From contig CP070758.1 in NCBI GenBank assembly GCA_020348925.1, forward strand, positions 2,189,177 to 2,253,176: a stretch of 64,000 nt of DNA. The letters are read 5' to 3'. The position numbers and the translations under genes were made by a program. The notes under the pieces are model-generated. The model did no database searches. It saw nothing but the letters and a program-made list of their open reading frames with translations, and was not told the DNA's origin. The DNA comes from Gemmatimonadota bacterium (GTDB lineage Bacteria; JBHIER01; G020348925). Of the stretch, positions 27,118 to 35,462 are shown piece after piece (position 1 is the stretch's first letter; each line of letters begins with the position of its first letter).

Positions 27118-30100
27118 TTAGAAAGAGAGCATAAGCCCGGCCCGGACGATTCGCCGCGGGTCCCAAACATATTTCGCCTCGTACTTTCCTTCGGGATCGT
27201 TATCGGGAACGCCGTCGTTATTACTGTCCTGGCTATCGTACCATCCCACTTCATCGATGTTCGACATGTTCTTTTTATTGAACAGGTTCTTGACTTCGAG
27301 GAAAAACATCGGCTTGAACCGGCCGAAGGCGAATCCTTTGTCAATTTTCATATCGGTCCTGTAAGTGGATGGCCTGCGCTCTGTGTTGTTCCGAATCTCT
27401 TTGGTCCTCTGCTCCTCCGTGTAGGGCAAACCGCTCCCGTACGTGAAGAAGAGGTTGATACCCGTATTGTTGAGAAAGGACAGGCCGAGGAAATCGTCAT
27501 TTTCCGGAATTCGTAAGTCCAGGTTGAGGTTGAACGTATGGGGCTGGTCCCAATCGAGGGGCCATTCGACGGTCGGCTCGATGTTTTCCGCCCAGGCAAT
27601 GAGATACCCCTGAAAAAATCCCGAGCTCTTTCCCCTGGCCAATTGATAGGTGTAGTTGACCGTACCGGAGACGTAATAGGTCGGCCGTTTCACCAGTGAG
27701 ATTTCAAAGCCGCGGACATTCCCGTAATCGGTATTGATGGTCAGACCGTACCAGTTATCGGCCGTGTAAAAGACCGATCGCGTATCGGTTAACCCTATGA
27801 TGTCCTTATAGAAACCCTTTACCGTCATCTTCAACGACTCGTCCAAATAAGGAAAGAGGTGCTCCACTCCCAGCTCGTAGGACGTGGTCCGTTCCGGTGT
27901 GAGATTCGGATTGCCGATCAGGGGAAAGGCCCCCTGCAGGTTGTAATTGATGTTCCTGAAGAGATAGTCGAGCCTCGGAATCTGGAAATACCGGCCGTAG
28001 CTGAAGTAGAGTTTGTCCCGTTCCGTAATAGGATGGGACACACCCAATCTCGGGCTCCAGTAGTCCTTCGTCTTGACAGAGGTCGGGTTCTTTATAGAAC
28101 CACCATCGATGGGATCAGGCGTCGGATCAGTGAGATCACTGGGGTAGTTGTTGTAATTGGCGTGGAAGAAATCGTAGCGCATTCCGGCATTGACAATCAT
28201 GCCCTCGAATTCCATCTTGTCCTGAATGTAAATCGCCCCACCTCTCGGGTAGACTCTGAACCGTTCGTTGTAGGTGTTCCCGCCCGAAGCCATATCGATC
28301 TCAAAGTTGTAGATGTCGTACCACTGCATCTCCATTCCGGTCTTGAGCTGATGCCGCGTGTTCACCTGGCTCGTCACATCGAGGCTCACGGTGGTGACGG
28401 TCTTCTCGGATTCCATCCACCGATCGCGATAATACGTGGTGCCGTCACCGTACTTGTAAAAGTCATCCACATCCCTCGAATTCCCGAAAGGCGTATTGGC
28501 ATATTCTATCCAGTTGCTCTTCTCCTCGGATTCCGGTTCGGATTGTCTATCCCAGAAACCATCACCGTTGAGGTCCTCAAAAGGAGGAGGACCGATCTCG
28601 GAGGCATCGATGTAATAGTTGTTGTTCTCATCTCGAAAGAGATCCGTACCGTAGGGATCGAACACACCATTCCCATTCAGATCCTCATTGGCATCCAGCC
28701 TTCCGTTCAGATTGACATCCCACTCGTGAGCTCTCTCGTTGATCTGGCTCAAGAAGAACGTGTGGTAACGGTCTATTTTAAACTCATAAAAAGTGCTCGG
28801 ACTCAGGGTGTGACTCCACGTGACGGCCAGCTGATCGGTGGTCCGTTCAGCCACTGGTATGTGGTCCAACATGTTATGACCGCCATGCAGGTTTCCGCCG
28901 GCGTCCCTGTAACCGTTGAGCACTCCGTTGTGATCAAGATCCTCTGTATCCAAATAACCGTCACCGTCCAGATCCTCGTAATCCTGGACGCGTCCGTCCC
29001 CCTCGCCCTCATCGCCAGTTCCAGGGATGCCATCGCGTCCGACATCCTCGGTATCAAGCTGTCCGTTGTCGAACCACGGGTTCCCATTTTGGTCCAAGAA
29101 CACCCCATCACGAGCCTGGGGAACAACCTCGACCCATTGGTTCGCGGTGGAGTCCCAGCCTGCTGGGTCGAAGTAGCCGTAATCCTCCAACAAATCCTCA
29201 TAGGTCGTCCGCCGGTAGAGATTATACGTGTCCCCGAAGGGTCGAACCATGAAGGTGTTATAGTCGTCCCAGGATTTCAGACCGCTGACGGAGACCTTGT
29301 AAGCCGGGGCCGGCTTGTACGTCACCTTGCCTAAAATGTTCTTCTCCTTGTGGTCCGAATACGGAAATCGACCGTCGTAGTAATTGATATCTCCTGAAAC
29401 AACGAAATTCATCTTGCCGGGCAGGGATTTAAAGAGATAGGATGAGATCGGCTCCGGCCCTGAGAGGTTGAATTCCATCCGTCTCATTTTTTCGTGGCCC
29501 TCAACGTGTCCGGTCCCCGGAATTTTCATCTCATCTTTTCTGTAAAAATATTCGTTCTCATCGAGTTCATCCAAACCCCAATCGCTCGTTTTGAGGCGTA
29601 CCTTTCCAGCCCACTTTGGGGTTCCCTCTTTGGCTACGAAGTTGACGATGCCCGACTGCGCATTGGCGTACTCGGCACCATATCCACCGGTCATGACCAC
29701 CGTCTCCTCGACGCCGAGCTCGGGCACATTCGAGTCGAAATTACCGGTATATGGATCCATGAGAGGACTCCCGTCGAGCATATAGACCGCCTCTCCCGTC
29801 CGACCGCCCCGAAAGTGACCATCGACGACACCTGCTTGATAGCTCACCAAATCCTCAACTTGATCTGTGGGTGTGCGCTCGATTGCCACGGCCGGAATAA
29901 TCTCCGTACTGGACGTAATGTCCTTTTGGATCATGGGTCTTTCGGCCGTGACCGTGACCGCTTCGAACTCGATGATCGTTGGGTTCAATTCAAAATTGAC
30001 CGTCGTCGTCAGATCGACACTCACGGCGACATTCGTCCACGACATGGAATTGTATCCGACCATGGACGCTTTTAAAACGTAAGTACCGGGTGGGACATTG

Positions 30101-30297
30101 AGGATAAAATACTCTCCGTTCAGATTTGTCGCCGCACCCATTGTCGTTCCTTCAACGACAATATTGGCGCCGGGTAGGGGATCTCCAGAATCTTTATCCT
30201 TCACGACTCCGGCAATTTTGCCCGTCACCCCTCCGAACACAACACCCGGCATTAAGGCAAAGACCAAAAAAGATAAGAACAATTTGCCTATCTTCAT
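27118..30297 (-). CDS. TonB-dependent receptor with calcium-loop insertions
   Basis: 1059 residues, starting at ATG 30297 after AAAGGAGGTGCCTGAA (the frame is open 22 codons further without a site). Signal peptide, then a carboxypeptidase-like domain (about 25-105, KIAGVVKDKDSGDPLPGAN), plug (about 110-230, AVTVTAERPMIQKD, FRGGRTGEAVYMLDGSPLMD), and a 22-strand-type barrel ending RRIVRAGLMLSF. Two extracellular loops (about 395-460 and 520-590) are packed with acidic DxDGDG/DxNGNG units such as YEDLDGDGYLDTEDLDHNGV and EDLNGNGVFDPYG, which resemble thrombospondin type 3 or EF-hand-like calcium sites. It is a close paralogue of the interrupted receptor at 661-3843. It heads the run receptor, companion, PorV. 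The substrate is unknown. Confidence 0.92.
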   Translation of the reverse strand: MKIGKLFLSFLVFALMPGVVFGGVTGKIAGVVKDKDSGDPLPGANIVVEGTTMGAATNLNGEYFILNVPPGTYVLKASMVGYNSMSWTNVAVSVDLTTTVNFELNPTIIEFEAVTVTAERPMIQKDITSSTEIIPAVAIERTPTDQVEDLVSYQAGVVDGHFRGGRTGEAVYMLDGSPLMDPYTGNFDSNVPELGVEETVVMTGGYGAEYANAQSGIVNFVAKEGTPKWAGKVRLKTSDWGLDELDENEYFYRKDEMKIPGTGHVEGHEKMRRMEFNLSGPEPISSYLFKSLPGKMNFVVSGDINYYDGRFPYSDHKEKNILGKVTYKPAPAYKVSVSGLKSWDDYNTFMVRPFGDTYNLYRRTTYEDLLEDYGYFDPAGWDSTANQWVEVVPQARDGVFLDQNGNPWFDNGQLDTEDVGRDGIPGTGDEGEGDGRVQDYEDLDGDGYLDTEDLDHNGVLNGYRDAGGNLHGGHNMLDHIPVAERTTDQLAVTWSHTLSPSTFYEFKIDRYHTFFLSQINERAHEWDVNLNGRLDANEDLNGNGVFDPYGTDLFRDENNNYYIDASEIGPPPFEDLNGDGFWDRQSEPESEEKSNWIEYANTPFGNSRDVDDFYKYGDGTTYYRDRWMESEKTVTTVSLDVTSQVNTRHQLKTGMEMQWYDIYNFEIDMASGGNTYNERFRVYPRGGAIYIQDKMEFEGMIVNAGMRYDFFHANYNNYPSDLTDPTPDPIDGGSIKNPTSVKTKDYWSPRLGVSHPITERDKLYFSYGRYFQIPRLDYLFRNINYNLQGAFPLIGNPNLTPERTTSYELGVEHLFPYLDESLKMTVKGFYKDIIGLTDTRSVFYTADNWYGLTINTDYGNVRGFEISLVKRPTYYVSGTVNYTYQLARGKSSGFFQGYLIAWAENIEPTVEWPLDWDQPHTFNLNLDLRIPENDDFLGLSFLNNTGINLFFTYGSGLPYTEEQRTKEIRNNTERRPSTYRTDMKIDKGFAFGRFKPMFFLEVKNLFNKKNMSNIDEVGWYDSQDSNNDGVPDNDPEGKYEAKYVWDPRRIVRAGLMLSF

Positions 30298-31044
30298 TTC
30301 AGGCACCTCCTTTCTCCGCTTAGGGCCCGACATCCTACTGTTACGAAAAGAACGAAAATCCATTGGCTTTGTTTGAACCCTCCTTCAAGTATAATTGTCT
30401 CGGCACCTCCTTGGCTTGGAATTCACGTCTTTTTCACGCAGTATCGTATCACCCCGCGTTCCTTCAAATACGTAACACACCCTATTCAGCTGCTCCCCTC
30501 CTTTCTTGATAAGATAAATGAAGACAAACGAAAACACATAAAGGTCATACTAAACCGTTTTAGAGGGGAGCAAATATTATGCCATAGGTAAATGTCCTTT
30601 CGCTTCTTCAGGAGTCAGGAATCACTCTAACAATAACTTTTTCCAAAGGTTAAAATAATATTCTTTTCATGGGCTCAACTTTAGATAGTCTGTTATGAAC
30701 AGCGTCCTTACAGACCTATAAATGTAGCACTTTTAGGGATTTTTGTCAACTCTTTTTTTCAGTTTTTTGGGAATTTCAAAAAAATCTTTGGAATCCCCCG
30801 GCAAAGGGGAAATGATATCATCACTATTTTCATAATTATTATATAGTTAACAAATACATCAGTTTCAAAAATTTTCTCGCTCTTGTCTCAAATCGTGCAG
30901 TTGATCAACCGCAGAGGTGCAATTAGTTGCACGCATAGCCTGCAATTATTTGCACCCCATCTCCGATATGTAACTCCTCGAGGCATCATAAGGTGAGAAA
31001 GGTTAAGCTTTTACTCTTTGAAAACGCATTCAATTTGGTTGAAG
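30298..31044. other. Intergenic, AT-rich, divergent in composition; no gene seen
   Basis: About 750 nt separating the catabolic block from the export block. It contains the promoter region of the receptor operon at its left side and two operator-like palindromes at 30917-30954. No frame with a ribosome site was found. Confidence 0.5.
30917..30954. promoter_or_regulatory. Tandem palindromes, possible operator pair
   Basis: GTGCAATTAGTTGCAC (30917-30932) and TGCAATTATTTGCA (30941-30954) share the half-site TGCAA with a 4-nt centre, set 23 bp apart. The geometry (TGnAA-N4-TTnCA) is that of LacI-family sites but without the central CG. They lie between the dienoyl-CoA hydratase-like gene and the receptor operon, about 620 nt from the receptor start. 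Confidence 0.5.
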
Positions 31045-31818
31045 CTATCTGTTTTTCCAAACAGGTTTTCTCTTGTTCAGAAAGGCGCTTAATCCCTCAT
31101 GAGCATCCTCCAAGCTCATGAGTTGATCAAGATAGACGGATTCAACATTCGAAATGGCTTCATCGACACTGGCATACAGCCCGATATCCACGGCCTTCTT
31201 CGTCAGCCTCAAGACAGGAGCGCTCAACGATTGCAGTTTGCTGACAAACTCTTCGGCTTTCTCCTGAAAATGTTCGTGAGGAAAAACTCTGTTTATCAAC
31301 CCGATCCTCTCTGCTTCTCGGGCGCTTATAATTTCTCCGGTCAAGACCAACTCCAGGGCACGGTTTCTCCGGACGAGATGAGGAAATATTACGGCAGCAA
31401 TAGGTGGGAGGACACCGACCTTGATCTCGGGTTGGCCAAAGGTGGCCTCATCGGACGCGAGGACCATATCGCAAAACGTGGCCAGCTCGCAACCGCCCCC
31501 CAGGACCGCCCCGTGAACCACGGCCAGTGTCGGAGGCTCCAATGAATTGAGCAGTCGAAACATGCGGTGGAAGATTTCAATCATTTCGCTCACTTTCTCG
31601 GCCGTGTGTTCCTTGACGTCCACTCCCGCTGAAAAGGCCTTTCCCTCGCCGTTGAGGACCATCAACTTCACATCGGTCTTCGATTGAAGTTCCTCCAAGA
31701 CCGTATTTATTTCCTTCATCATTTCAATGTTGAGGACATTCAGCGGCGGTCGGTTCAATATGATACGGGCCACACCATCTTTCTCCTCAAAAAGGATATG
31801 TTTCCAATGCTCCGGCAT
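31045..31818 (-). CDS. Enoyl-CoA hydratase family, probably cyclohexa-1,5-diene-1-carbonyl-CoA hydratase
   Basis: 257 residues of the crotonase fold. Oxyanion-hole segments are FSAGVDVKEHTAEKV and HGAVLGGGCELATFCDM; the segment ATFGQPEIKVGVLPPIAAV follows. The words SAGVDVKEHT, EIFHRMFRLL and GQPEIKVGV..PPIAA match what I remember of Dch/BamR, which adds water to the dienoyl-CoA formed by benzoyl-CoA reductase. The 6-oxocyclohex-1-ene-1-carbonyl-CoA hydrolase gene three genes upstream supports that reading. A general short-chain enoyl-CoA hydratase is the alternative. The ATG at 31818 opens with MPEHWKHILFEE. A hairpin with a T run lies just upstream, so it may be transcribed partly on its own. 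It is the last gene of the catabolic block. Confidence 0.8.
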   Translation of the reverse strand: MPEHWKHILFEEKDGVARIILNRPPLNVLNIEMMKEINTVLEELQSKTDVKLMVLNGEGKAFSAGVDVKEHTAEKVSEMIEIFHRMFRLLNSLEPPTLAVVHGAVLGGGCELATFCDMVLASDEATFGQPEIKVGVLPPIAAVIFPHLVRRNRALELVLTGEIISAREAERIGLINRVFPHEHFQEKAEEFVSKLQSLSAPVLRLTKKAVDIGLYASVDEAISNVESVYLDQLMSLEDAHEGLSAFLNKRKPVWKNR

Positions 31819-31871
31819 CTTGAGGTTCCTTTCGTTTATCTCTCTTGAATAGATTCACCCCTTGGGACAAA

Positions 31872-31909
31872 ACAGGGACCCGAACATTCTTCCCGTTCCG
31901 AGTCCCTGT
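31872..31909 (-). terminator. Hairpin between thiolase and hydratase genes
   Basis: ACAGGGAC and GTCCCTGT pair around a 22-nt loop. On the minus strand they are followed by TTTTG. It lies 22 nt after the thiolase stop, so it is a terminator or attenuator inside the catabolic block. Confidence 0.6.
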
Positions 31910-31931
31910 CGCCGTATCGCATCTTGCGCAT

Positions 31932-33119
31932 TTACGACTCGCGTTTTATTACTGTCGCCATGGTCACACCACCCCCACCGCAGATTCCCGCCACACCGTA
32001 TTCACCGTCATGGTGTTTCAACGCATAATAGAGTGTTACCAGGATCCTCGCCCCGCTGATACCCGTCGGATGGCCGAGGGCGATGGCCCCACCGTGGACG
32101 TTCACTTTTGACCGGTCCCATTTGAGCACCTGTTCGTTGGCCAGCACCTGAACGGCGAAAGCCTCGTTGACCTCGATGAGATCCATAGTGTCCAAGGTCA
32201 TGCCCGCCTTTTCCAAGGCCATGGGTATGGCTACACCGGGCCCCTCGCCCATGGTCGAAGCCTCAACGGCCGTGGAGGCATAGGAGACAATGGAGAAGAG
32301 TGGAGCAAGCCCCAGTGCTTTCGCCTTCTCCCGGGACATGACTACCATGGCAGTGGCCCCATCGGACATCTGACAGGCGTTACCGGCCGTGACCGAACCG
32401 TCTTTCTTGAAGACGGGTGGAAGCTTGGCCAGCTTCTCCACAGAGGTATCTTTGCGGATCGTCTCATCCTTGTCAAAAATGATCGGATCGCCCTTGCGTT
32501 GCGGCACCTCAACAGGCACCAACTCTTCATCAAATCGCCCTTCATCCTGGGCCTTGGCCGCTTTCTGGTGGCTTTCAAAGGCAAACTGATCCTGATCCTC
32601 CCTGGAGATCTTATATTTTTCAACAAGGTTCTCGGCCGTCTGCCCCATACCCATGTCGTTCAAAGGATCGATGGAGTCGCTCCAGCCGTCCAAAATCTTC
32701 TTGTCCCCCATCTTGAATCCCTGCCACCGGACATCTTTCAGCAGATAGGGAATGGTGCTCATGCTGTCCATCCCCCCGATGACTATGATCTCTCCGTCAC
32801 CGAGGCGAATGGCCTGCGATGCCAGAGCTAAGGCCTTCATGGCTGAAGGACAGGCCTTGTTGATGGTATTGGTTGGAACCGACATCGGCACCCCGCCGCG
32901 CACGGAGGCGGTCCGTGAGGGATTGGGCCCGTTCCCCGCCTGGCGACAGTGGCCGAGGATCACCTCGTCAACCTGGTCCCCTTTGAGACTCGCCCTCTTC
33001 AGCGCTTCAGCAATGACTACTGCTCCGAGATCGTACGCGGGGATATCCTTCAACGTCCCCCCAAACCGTCCTGTCGGCGTCCGCACAGCGCTCACAACAA
33101 CGACATCATTCAATTCCAT
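31932..33119 (-). CDS. Acetyl-CoA acetyltransferase / 3-ketoacyl-CoA thiolase (1)
   Basis: 395 residues, starting at ATG 33119 after AAAGGGTGG. It cleaves 3-oxoacyl-CoA with CoA, or condenses two acyl-CoAs. Landmarks are nucleophile Cys90, the NEAFAVQVLA segment, GGAIALGHPTGISGAR with the catalytic His, and the second Cys in GICGGGGVT. The nucleophile loop reads NKACPSAMKAL, where most thiolases have NKVCGSGMK; Pro in place of Gly next to the Cys is unusual and may alter substrate choice. Between the dienoyl-CoA hydratase-like and SDR genes and near the ring-opening hydrolase, it could be the 3-oxopimelyl-CoA thiolase of the benzoyl-CoA route; this is inference from position. Confidence 0.92.
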   Translation of the reverse strand: MELNDVVVVSAVRTPTGRFGGTLKDIPAYDLGAVVIAEALKRASLKGDQVDEVILGHCRQAGNGPNPSRTASVRGGVPMSVPTNTINKACPSAMKALALASQAIRLGDGEIIVIGGMDSMSTIPYLLKDVRWQGFKMGDKKILDGWSDSIDPLNDMGMGQTAENLVEKYKISREDQDQFAFESHQKAAKAQDEGRFDEELVPVEVPQRKGDPIIFDKDETIRKDTSVEKLAKLPPVFKKDGSVTAGNACQMSDGATAMVVMSREKAKALGLAPLFSIVSYASTAVEASTMGEGPGVAIPMALEKAGMTLDTMDLIEVNEAFAVQVLANEQVLKWDRSKVNVHGGAIALGHPTGISGARILVTLYYALKHHDGEYGVAGICGGGGVTMATVIKRES

Positions 33120-33220
33120 GAATTCCACCCTTTCTCTGAGATCGGAGTTACGCTTTTGCTGCTTCTTCAATGAGAACTGAAACCCATAAATGGGCAACTC
33201 CTAAAGAATGCACCATACTT

Positions 33221-33964
33221 TTAAATATACTGCCCTCCATCCACCTTAATCACTTCACCCGTAATATGCCGGGCTTTCTCCGAACACAAAAATGTGACGA
33301 CCGTGGCCACATCTCCCGGAGTACCCAACCGTTTGAGAACGGTCTCGTCGAGAGACGTCTGCTTGGCCTCCTCCGGCATCTGGGCCATCATATCGGTCAG
33401 GATGAGGCCCGGGGCGACGGCATTGACGTTCACCCCTGATTTCCCCAGCTCTTTGGCCACCGTTTTCGTCAACCCGATAATGCCCGCCTTTGAGGCCGAA
33501 TAGTTGGACTGACCGAATTTCCCCCTGAGACCGTTGATCGAGGTCAGATTCACGATCTTTCCGGACTTCTGTTCCCGAAAGAGGGGTGCCACCAACCGGA
33601 TGAAATTAAAATAGCCCTTGAGATTTGTGTTGAGCACTGTATCCCACTGCTCCTCCGTCATCTTCCAGATGACCCCGTCCCAGTTGATGCCGGCGTTGTT
33701 CACCAGAATGTCGATTCGGCCAAACTCCTTGAGCGCTGTATTGACCATGGTTTCAGCATCTGAGAACTTCGCCACATCGGCCTGAACGGCCGTGGCCTTT
33801 CGACCCATGGCCCTTATTTTTTCCGCCGCCGCCTCAGCTTCATCGGGATGTTTCCGATAGCTCAGGGCAACGTTCGCGCCGTTGGCACCCAAGTCCAAGG
33901 CGACTGCCGTGCCTATTCCCAAACTCCCACCGGTCACGATGGCCGATTTTCCTTCAAGATCCAT
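33221..33964 (-). CDS. Short-chain dehydrogenase/reductase (FabG/PhaB-like)
   Basis: 247 residues with start ATG 33964 after AAAGGAGGTCGTT. A Rossmann fold with TGGSLGIG (11-18), NNAG (89-92), and catalytic Ser142, Tyr155, Lys159 (SNYSASKAG). The C-terminal FLCSEKARHITGEVIKVDGG is typical of 3-oxoacyl-ACP or acetoacetyl-CoA reductases. In this cluster it may oxidise a 3-hydroxyacyl-CoA such as 3-hydroxypimelyl-CoA, or take the place of the missing 6-hydroxycyclohex-1-ene-1-carbonyl-CoA dehydrogenase. Both are inference. It lies 101 nt before the thiolase, so the two are probably one transcript. A fatty-acid synthesis role is less likely, as no acyl carrier protein gene is near. Confidence 0.88.
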   Translation of the reverse strand: MDLEGKSAIVTGGSLGIGTAVALDLGANGANVALSYRKHPDEAEAAAEKIRAMGRKATAVQADVAKFSDAETMVNTALKEFGRIDILVNNAGINWDGVIWKMTEEQWDTVLNTNLKGYFNFIRLVAPLFREQKSGKIVNLTSINGLRGKFGQSNYSASKAGIIGLTKTVAKELGKSGVNVNAVAPGLILTDMMAQMPEEAKQTSLDETVLKRLGTPGDVATVVTFLCSEKARHITGEVIKVDGGQYI

Positions 33965-34067
33965 AACGACCTCCTTTCTCACCATTCTCGAGACTTCTTT
34001 TCCAAACTCTCTCGATCGTTGTCAGCTAAAAATTTCCTCATGGACTAATGAGCCGCAACTATCAGGT

Positions 34068-34155
34068 TGTCGTTGCGAGGAGGGTTGTGCGGAGCCCAGC
34101 ATGACGAAGCAATCTCTTCATGGCATGAGATTGCTTCGCTCAGCTCGCAATGACA
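34068..34155. repeat. Interspersed palindromic repeat (TTGCGAGG...AGCAATCTC class)
   Basis: Terminal inverted repeat TGTCGTTGCGAG / CTCGCAATGACA with a nested stem AGCAATCTC / GAGATTGCT (34109-34136). This is the well-known GTCATTGCGAGGAGCGTAGC-type element seen in many anaerobic and FCB genomes. It fills the gap between the SDR and hydrolase genes and could form a large RNA hairpin within the transcript. Confidence 0.8.
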
Positions 34156-34225
34156 GATTATTGGGTATGTTTAACCAAAAAACCATAGATGTGATTGCCA
34201 CCACAGTAAGAGGTTCAAACGCAAC

Positions 34226-35368
34226 TCATTTTTTATTAACATGTTGTGGCTTCGGGAGAACTTCTTCCATAAGCTCATCGTCAACGGCTCGCCCCTCAGC
34301 TAAGAGCTGGCGATATTTGATAAAATCGATAACGTCCACGCCCGTCATCTTCTTTGTATTGAAGGCATGAAATCCCAAAAATGCCTCGGTTGCCATATTG
34401 GCGGCCAGCCAGTGGCGATTGGCCAGTTTCGTCTGATCCCAGAAGAACTTTTTCTTCATACGGATGCCATCGATCGATTTTATCAGACAACCCGGCATGA
34501 GGTTGGTGAAGGTCCACACGATTTTGTCGACCTCCTTGTCCAGAAGCTCAAAATCGGTAGCGGCGGTCTTCAGAAAGTCCCTGGCTTTTTTCCCCTCTTC
34601 TCCCGTCACAAAATCGCCGTAGACAATCTCACCGTCCTCAAGATATGTATCAGTGATCACGGCGGGATTTCTGATAAATTGGCCATCCTGCTTGATAACC
34701 GGAGCAACCTTGCTCACCAGGCCCAGTCGCTTCATCTTGTAGGCGCTCCACAGCTCGCAGGAGACGCAGTTCCACATGGCATCCTCAATACCCAGAAACC
34801 AGGGCAGAAAATCCGTGGAGCCTCCGTCAGGGGCCGAACCGTGTCTCGGTCCGGCCTGACCGAATATGGCCGTATCCGCTGCAACGGCGAGGTCGCAGGC
34901 CATGCCGATCTCCTGCCCACCCGCCACCCTCATTCCATTAACACGACAGATGGTCGGCTTCTTGCACATCAGTATGGCATCGACCATGCCATTGAAGAGG
35001 TCCATATACTGCCCGTACTCTTCGGGCTTTTTTGAATAATACTCGGCGTACTCCTTCGTGTTTCCACCGGTGCAAAAGGCCCTGTCCCCGACAGCCGTGA
35101 AGACCACGGCGACCACACGTCGGTCCACGGAAGCCCTGTGGAATCCGGCGATCACGCCTTTGACCATCTCCGTCGTATACGAATTATACTGCTTCGGATT
35201 GTTCAGCGTAATCCAGGCCGTTTTCAAGACATCGATTTCGTTTCCTTTATTGTCAATGATCGGCCGCAGCTCGTACATCGTACACGGCGGCTCGGTCCCG
35301 AAATGTTCGTCTCCCCAGAGCGTATGATCTTTTATCTCATGATCGCGCGGCAACCAATCCAAGGCCAT
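34226..35368 (-). CDS. oah: 6-oxocyclohex-1-ene-1-carbonyl-CoA hydrolase (ring-opening enzyme of anaerobic benzoate degradation)
   Basis: Adds water and opens the ring to give 3-hydroxypimelyl-CoA, a marker step of anaerobic aromatic breakdown (also called BamA or BzdY). About 380 residues, the family length and much longer than ordinary enoyl-CoA hydratases. Distinctive stretches are DHTLWGDEHFG near the N-terminus, AWITLNNPKQYNSYTTEMVK, AFCTGGNTKEYAEYY, GGQEIGMACDLAVAADTAIF, GQAGPRHGSAPDGGSTDFLP and the KMKRLGLVSKVAP region. The start is ATG 35368, spaced 6 nt from AGGAGG (an ATG two codons earlier overlaps the site). It is separated by the repeat at 34068-34155 from the SDR gene. No benzoyl-CoA reductase genes are in the window. 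Confidence 0.93.
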   Translation of the reverse strand: MALDWLPRDHEIKDHTLWGDEHFGTEPPCTMYELRPIIDNKGNEIDVLKTAWITLNNPKQYNSYTTEMVKGVIAGFHRASVDRRVVAVVFTAVGDRAFCTGGNTKEYAEYYSKKPEEYGQYMDLFNGMVDAILMCKKPTICRVNGMRVAGGQEIGMACDLAVAADTAIFGQAGPRHGSAPDGGSTDFLPWFLGIEDAMWNCVSCELWSAYKMKRLGLVSKVAPVIKQDGQFIRNPAVITDTYLEDGEIVYGDFVTGEEGKKARDFLKTAATDFELLDKEVDKIVWTFTNLMPGCLIKSIDGIRMKKKFFWDQTKLANRHWLAANMATEAFLGFHAFNTKKMTGVDVIDFIKYRQLLAEGRAVDDELMEEVLPKPQHVNKK

Positions 35369-35462
35369 TCCCATCCTCCTTTCTCCTAAGTTTCAGAATG
35401 TTTACGGATCATATTTTCAACCAGGGTATGTCGTGCATCTTTTAATCATCCATTCGTCGGAT

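Noticed and set aside
27859-29334. 491-codon plus-strand frame opposite the TonB receptor
   Set aside because: Antisense shadow of a GC-biased coding sequence; the minus-strand product is clearly the receptor.
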